A stretch of DNA of 11,020 bases from Waddliaceae bacterium (GTDB taxonomy: Bacteria > Chlamydiota > Chlamydiia > Chlamydiales > SLFE01), in contig SLFE01000014.1 in NCBI GenBank assembly GCA_007124415.1, forward strand, positions 1 to 11,020. Reading direction: 5' to 3'. The translations under genes and the position numbers were made by a program. Below the pieces are notes generated by a model. It searched no databases. It saw only the letters and a list, made by a program, of their open reading frames with translations, and was not told the DNA's origin. Below are positions 7,293 through 11,020 of the stretch, one piece after another; position 1 is the stretch's first letter; the number at the start of each line of letters is the position of its first letter.

Positions 7293-8570
7293 ATGCTTCG
7301 TTATATTTTAGTCTCACTCTTCTTCCTCCTCTCCCATCTGCACGCCCAGCTTGATGTCGATGTCAAATCCGACGCCGCCATTCTCATCAATGCCGATACA
7401 GGCGCCATTATTTATGAAAAGAATTCCCGCACCCCCCATTATCCTGCGAGCATTACCAAAGTCGCAACAGCTCTTTACGCCCTCGAAAAGACAGGCGGGA
7501 GGCTAGATGAAATGGTTGAGGCCAAAAGGGAAGCGGTCGCCTCAGTGACGGAAAAGCAAAGAGAGTCGTCCAATTTCAAAATCAACCCCCACTGGATTGA
7601 AGTTGGAGGCACCCACATCGGGATAAAGTCCGGGGAGATCCTCCCTCTTGAAGCCCTTCTTTACGGAATGATGCTCTCCTCGGGCAACGACGCTGCCAAT
7701 GTCATCGCACAACATGTCGGAGAAGGCTCGATAGATCATTTCATTGCAGGAATGAACGACTATGTGCAAACCCTTGGGGCAACAGACACCCGCTTTGTCT
7801 GCGCCCACGGCCACCATCACCCCGACCACATCACAACAGCCTATGATATGGCCCTCATCGCCAAGAGGGCTATGGAGATACCCGCGTTTAAAAAAATCGT
7901 CTCGACCGAAAAATACCGCCGCCCCAAAACCAACAAGCAAAACCCTGTCACTCTGGTGCAGACCAACAAGCTATTGAGACCCTCGTCGAATTATTACTAC
8001 AAAAAAGCCATAGGCATTAAAACAGGCCATGGATCCCGAGCAAAAGAAACCCTTGTCGCCGCAGCCGAATTTAATGGACGGACTCTGATTGCTGTCTTGC
8101 TGCATGCCAAAGAAAGGCGCCACATATTTGAAGACGCCGTCCGCCTTTTCAACGAAGCTTTCAAACAGCCCAAACTGGCAAAAAATCTAGTCGAACCGGG
8201 GCCGCAAAGATACACGCTGAAACTGAAAGGAGCCTCGCGCCTCATCCACACGCACGCAATCGACGGCTACCGCCTGGAATATCATAAGGGGGAAGATCCC
8301 GATGTCAAGGCCTGGCTTGTTTGGGTCAAAGACCTGCAGCTTCCCGTTCAAAAAGATCAAAAAGTGGGTGAGCTTATTTTTGCCGGCAGCGATAGAAAAA
8401 TTGTGAAGCGGGTGCCCCTGCTGGCGCAAAAAGAGGTGGGGCTCTCCCTCACCGAAAGAGGCGGCCGCTTCTTTAGAGGCCAGTCATCCCTTATCGAGTA
8501 CTCTGTCGCCCTCTTTATCATCGCCCTCCTTGTCATTCTTCGCATGAAGTGGGTGAACAGAAGGCTTTAG
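7293..8570 (+). CDS. dacF: D-alanyl-D-alanine carboxypeptidase, DacF/DacA-type (class C low-mass PBP)
   Basis: This 425-residue penicillin-binding protein removes the terminal D-Ala from peptidoglycan stem peptides outside the inner membrane. An N-terminal signal peptide ends near residue 18 (SHLHA|Q). All three active-site motifs are present: Ser53-Ile-Thr-Lys56, Ser130-Gly-Asn132 and Lys243-Thr-Gly245. A C-terminal domain follows from about residue 290. Unlike E. coli PBP5, which ends in an amphipathic helix, this protein ends in a clear membrane helix (about 402-418) followed by a basic tail. The loop between the first two motifs (about 79-112) looks longer than usual. The gene starts 10 bp after the rsmB-like gene, without a visible Shine-Dalgarno sequence, so it is probably co-transcribed. 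The fit with the minimal peptidoglycan of Chlamydiae is inference. Confidence 0.95.
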   Translation: MLRYILVSLFFLLSHLHAQLDVDVKSDAAILINADTGAIIYEKNSRTPHYPASITKVATALYALEKTGGRLDEMVEAKREAVASVTEKQRESSNFKINPHWIEVGGTHIGIKSGEILPLEALLYGMMLSSGNDAANVIAQHVGEGSIDHFIAGMNDYVQTLGATDTRFVCAHGHHHPDHITTAYDMALIAKRAMEIPAFKKIVSTEKYRRPKTNKQNPVTLVQTNKLLRPSSNYYYKKAIGIKTGHGSRAKETLVAAAEFNGRTLIAVLLHAKERRHIFEDAVRLFNEAFKQPKLAKNLVEPGPQRYTLKLKGASRLIHTHAIDGYRLEYHKGEDPDVKAWLVWVKDLQLPVQKDQKVGELIFAGSDRKIVKRVPLLAQKEVGLSLTERGGRFFRGQSSLIEYSVALFIIALLVILRMKWVNRRL

Positions 8571-8576
8571 GGGACA

Positions 8577-9227
8577 TTAAGCCCAAGGATTGATGACTCT
8601 GAGAATCGAGTGAAAGAGGTCGTGAATGATAAGCGGCGCTCTCAAACTTTGACTGGCCATATCGTTAATAGAATATACTGTGCCAAGCGTCAATAAGGAC
8701 AAAGGAATGGCAATAACGCCGATGATGCCATAGGCAACCCTGCTGACGGCACTGGCGACTCCCCAAAGGGCATAAGTGAGCCTTGAAGCCACATACTTCT
8801 TCAAGAAATTTCCGGAATCCCTAAATTTATCGGCCTTGTCAAGTATTTTCTTAGCCCAATCTCTTTTAAGAAGAGACTGACTGTTAAAATGAGCTTTCGG
8901 ATTAATTGTTTTTAAAAACGCCCGGTAAGTAGAGTCTAAAACGCGGCCGCCGCTGTGCAAATGCTCAAGTGACATTGTATTAAAATCGCGAAACATGCCG
9001 AGGGTTGCGATAGATACCAATCCGCACCCTGCACCGATGGCTCCATCTATCAGGTGTGTGATTGCAGCCAGAGGAGCTTCAACTAAATGGCCGGCTCTGG
9101 AAAGTACTTGATTATTGAAGAAACCTGCGTTCTTTTGAGCGCAATTTTCAACTTGTTTTCTGAAAGGGCTACAAAGATTATAGTAACATGTCATAAAAAA
9201 CCTATTTTTTAAAATTTCTAAGCTCAT
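8577..9227 (-). CDS. Hypothetical membrane-associated protein with two internal repeats
   Basis: I do not recognise this 216-residue protein. It consists of two diverged copies of a module of about 68 residues (44-112 and 149-216). Each copy has a hydrophobic stretch, then S-x-x-TLG, a conserved Asn, a helical segment and INP-x-A. The hydrophobic stretches (about 52-78 and 153-184) suggest membrane contact, though no standard signal peptide is seen. The linker (113-148) is highly charged. The start may be ATG 9227 or ATG 9194; the latter has a weak AGG six bases upstream. The gene follows rsmA after 41 bp and converges on dacF with 6 bp between stops. It may be lineage-specific, and an effector or inclusion-membrane role cannot be excluded, but nothing here shows it. 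Confidence 0.75.
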   Translation of the reverse strand: MSLEILKNRFFMTCYYNLCSPFRKQVENCAQKNAGFFNNQVLSRAGHLVEAPLAAITHLIDGAIGAGCGLVSIATLGMFRDFNTMSLEHLHSGGRVLDSTYRAFLKTINPKAHFNSQSLLKRDWAKKILDKADKFRDSGNFLKKYVASRLTYALWGVASAVSRVAYGIIGVIAIPLSLLTLGTVYSINDMASQSLRAPLIIHDLFHSILRVINPWA

Positions 9228-9268
9228 TCTACATAAAAAGTATTAAGAAAATATTAAGCACCAAATAC

Positions 9269-10096
9269 TTAAGGTGAGGACAACGCTTCAAAAAAATCAA
9301 TCAGCTCGCTCAGTGAAAGCTCTTCAGGACGTGCCTGAGGATTCAGCCCATTTTCCTCCAAAGCGCGGATAATGGCTTCCGGAGAAAAAATTTCACTTAA
9401 TGACTTCCGAAGCATTTTCCGCCTCTGCTCAAAAGCTTTCCGGACAATCTTCTCAAACTGCTCGGGATTCGAGATGGCAGGGGGCTCTTTCAACTGCAGA
9501 CGGACGACGGCGGAATCGACTTTAGGCACCGGATAAAAACATGTCCGCTTCACCTTAAAGGCATATTCTGCATGGCAATGGAAGTTGAGAAAGACAGTCA
9601 GCGAGCCGTAATCCTTACCGCCGGGAAGGGCGGTCATGCGAGCGGCCACTTCATGCTGCACCATGATAACCAGCGAATCCAGACGGTCATGCATTTTTAC
9701 AAGCTTGGTGATAATGGGGGTGGTGATATGATAGGGAAGATTGGCGATGACTTTTGCCCTCCTCCCCTTCAAACAGGGATCGAGTTTATCGGAGAAGTCA
9801 AAATCGAGAATATCGTCATTATAGACTGTCAGATCCCCCGGCAAACGGGACAAATGCTCTGCTAAAACCCGGTCTTTTTCGACAGCGATAACTAAAGCGC
9901 CTCGGTTCAAAAGCTCCTGGGTCAAAGCGCCGGGACCGGGGCCGATTTCAAGGACGACATCATCGGACAAAACACCTGCGGCACTAATAATTTTACGAAT
10001 GATATTGCCGTCGATAAGAAAATTCTGCGACAAGCTTTTCTTGGGATGGGCCCCTAATTCATTTAACAGTTTATGCAGATCGGAGGGTCTATACAT
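9269..10096 (-). CDS. rsmA: RsmA (KsgA), 16S rRNA dimethyladenosine transferase
   Basis: This 275-residue protein matches the length of E. coli RsmA (273). It dimethylates the two adjacent adenines near the 3' end of 16S rRNA (A1518 and A1519 in E. coli) during 30S maturation. Visible signatures are SLSQNFLID (21-29), the SAM-binding VLEIGPGPGALT (48-59), the acidic VEKD (72-75), and the catalytic NLPY (119-122). The C-terminal part has FYPVPKVDSAVVRL (187-200) and FEQRRKMLRKSL (222-233). Its ATG follows directly after the stop of the SurA-like gene (TAA then ATG, no gap), so translation is probably coupled. A surA-rsmA neighbourhood also exists in E. coli, where pdxA lies between the two genes. 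Confidence 0.97.
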   Translation of the reverse strand: MYRPSDLHKLLNELGAHPKKSLSQNFLIDGNIIRKIISAAGVLSDDVVLEIGPGPGALTQELLNRGALVIAVEKDRVLAEHLSRLPGDLTVYNDDILDFDFSDKLDPCLKGRRAKVIANLPYHITTPIITKLVKMHDRLDSLVIMVQHEVAARMTALPGGKDYGSLTVFLNFHCHAEYAFKVKRTCFYPVPKVDSAVVRLQLKEPPAISNPEQFEKIVRKAFEQRRKMLRKSLSEIFSPEAIIRALEENGLNPQARPEELSLSELIDFFEALSSP

Positions 10097-11020
10097 TTAA
10101 CTGTTGGGTAGAGGAACGTCGATTTTTTTTCCGTCAACCTCTAGCGTAAAGGGTTCGAAATTTTGCGAGATCAAACTATCGATAAGCGTAACGGGAAATT
10201 GTCTTCTAAGCCGTTTTTTGTAGGCAATATTTTCCTCTTCTATAATTTTTCCCATGAGCTCGCTCTTCAATTTGGAGGCCATTTCATGAAATTTAGGAGG
10301 CTGGTCGGCAACAAAATTATCAAGGTAGTAAATCTTGTAGATGACGGCGTTATCCTTGTTTTGTTTTTGAGGAGGGCTGTAGTCCCCCGGGGAAAGACGG
10401 CTTAAAAATTCTTTATATTTCGGAGACAAGTCTTCGTCGTTTTGCTCATAGAGGTCCGAAACTTTAATCGAAGTAAAAAGATTGACCTCGTCAATATTCT
10501 TGGCCCAAGAAGCGAAATCCTCCACTTCAACCGGCTCCACACGAAGTTTCTCGCTGATTCTGCGGGCAATGCGGCCCAACCTTTCTTGATCGGGATCGCG
10601 AACCGTGATGATCCGATACCGCCACTCGTCTTCTCCCTTGTAATCTCGAACATAGCGGTCATAGGCCAGTCTAATCTCTTGGGGGGTGACATCCTTAATC
10701 GCCCTCGACTGCACCCGCACATACATCATACGCCTTAAAATAATTTCCTCTTCGACAATTTTCATTGCCTCGGCCATGCTCAGGCCGGCCTTATCGAGAT
10801 TGGCGATAATGTTCGGGCCGAAAAGCTCTTCTAGCTCCTGTCTGATGTCGGCTCCGCCCACTTCCATTTTAACCTCCGCAGCGTCGGCCAGAATCAGCTC
10901 TTTATCAACCATTTCCTCCAAAATCTTCTTCCAGCTGACCATATAAAATTGACAGCGGATTTCCGGAAAATCAGTGTATTGCGGATATTGCTGATAAAAC
11001 ACCATATCCATCTTTTTCAC
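10097..11020 (-). CDS. SurA-like periplasmic foldase/chaperone (partial, N-terminus beyond right edge)
   Basis: The frame is open to the window edge, giving 307 residues. No signal peptide is visible, and the edge codon GTG is probably internal. Residues about 20-125 are helical and resemble the SurA N-terminal chaperone domain, with ILEEMVDKELILADAAE at 33-49 and VTPQEIRLAYDRY at 111-123. Residues about 132-233 look like a degenerate parvulin-type domain: EWRYRIITV at the start, a central helix, FLSRLSPGDYSPP (205-217) and VIYKIYYL at the end. The GGDLG-like signature of active parvulins is missing, so it may be a chaperone without isomerase activity. SurA proteins guide outer-membrane proteins through the periplasm. 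The position directly before rsmA supports the SurA call. The exact family is less certain than the general type. Confidence 0.7.
   Translation of the reverse strand: MKKMDMVFYQQYPQYTDFPEIRCQFYMVSWKKILEEMVDKELILADAAEVKMEVGGADIRQELEELFGPNIIANLDKAGLSMAEAMKIVEEEIILRRMMYVRVQSRAIKDVTPQEIRLAYDRYVRDYKGEDEWRYRIITVRDPDQERLGRIARRISEKLRVEPVEVEDFASWAKNIDEVNLFTSIKVSDLYEQNDEDLSPKYKEFLSRLSPGDYSPPQKQNKDNAVIYKIYYLDNFVADQPPKFHEMASKLKSELMGKIIEEENIAYKKRLRRQFPVTLIDSLISQNFEPFTLEVDGKKIDVPLPNS

Noticed and set aside
7800..7835. His-rich segment HGHHHPDH in the DacF-like protein as a metal site
   Set aside because: This position normally carries an HG...H pattern followed by TTAYDMA in this carboxypeptidase family, so the histidines need no special explanation.
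8563..8583. Short GGCTT/AAGCC hairpin at the convergent dacF/hypothetical junction
   Set aside because: Only five pairs with an 11-base loop and no T-run on either side. It does not support a bidirectional terminator call.
9238..9270. Inverted repeat AAGTATT/AATACTT overlapping the rsmA stop codon, followed by a short T-run on the minus strand
   Set aside because: The stem has only one G-C pair and a loop of 19 bases, so it is too weak to call as a terminator. The downstream gene may also be co-transcribed.

Overview
The window most likely comes from a member of the Chlamydiae, probably an environmental (Parachlamydiales-type) lineage with a moderate G+C content. The basis is gene content and order. 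The lnt-lpxC-fabZ order matches what I recall from Chlamydia, where lpxA follows. A Fmu/RsmB-type rRNA methyltransferase sits next to a DacF-type D-Ala-D-Ala carboxypeptidase, a pairing I also associate with Chlamydia. This is inference from recalled gene order, not a search result, and the species cannot be named.

Layout. Bases 1-5871 are one leftward series, read from right to left: a FemAB/GNAT-like acyltransferase, a MATE exporter, a small DoxX membrane protein, lnt, lpxC and fabZ (cut by the left edge). Gaps are short (49, 30 and 62 bp), and there are two stop/start overlaps (ATGA at DoxX/lnt, TAATG at lpxC/fabZ). This suggests a single operon with a possible internal promoter before lpxC. 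Bases 5872-6139 are the only sizeable non-coding stretch. It lies between divergent genes and holds a 153-bp imperfect inverted repeat that looks like a miniature hairpin element. Bases 6140-8570 are a rightward pair, rsmB-like and dacF-like, 10 bp apart. Bases 8577-11020 are a leftward set: a SurA-like foldase (cut by the right edge), rsmA starting directly after its stop codon, and an unrecognised membrane-type protein built from two diverged repeats. The convergent junction at 8570/8577 is only 6 bp long and shows no clear terminator.

How the genes fit together. Most of the window serves the cell envelope: lipid A synthesis (LpxC), acyl-chain synthesis (FabZ), lipoprotein acylation (Lnt), peptidoglycan trimming (DacF) and outer-membrane protein folding (SurA-like). 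Two genes encode 16S rRNA methyltransferases (RsmA, RsmB-like). The genes are mostly intact and ordinary. The parts worth a second look are the hairpin element, the two-repeat hypothetical protein, and the acyltransferase-MATE-DoxX block placed directly upstream of the envelope lipid genes. I saw no tRNA, rRNA, CRISPR array, transposase or phage gene.
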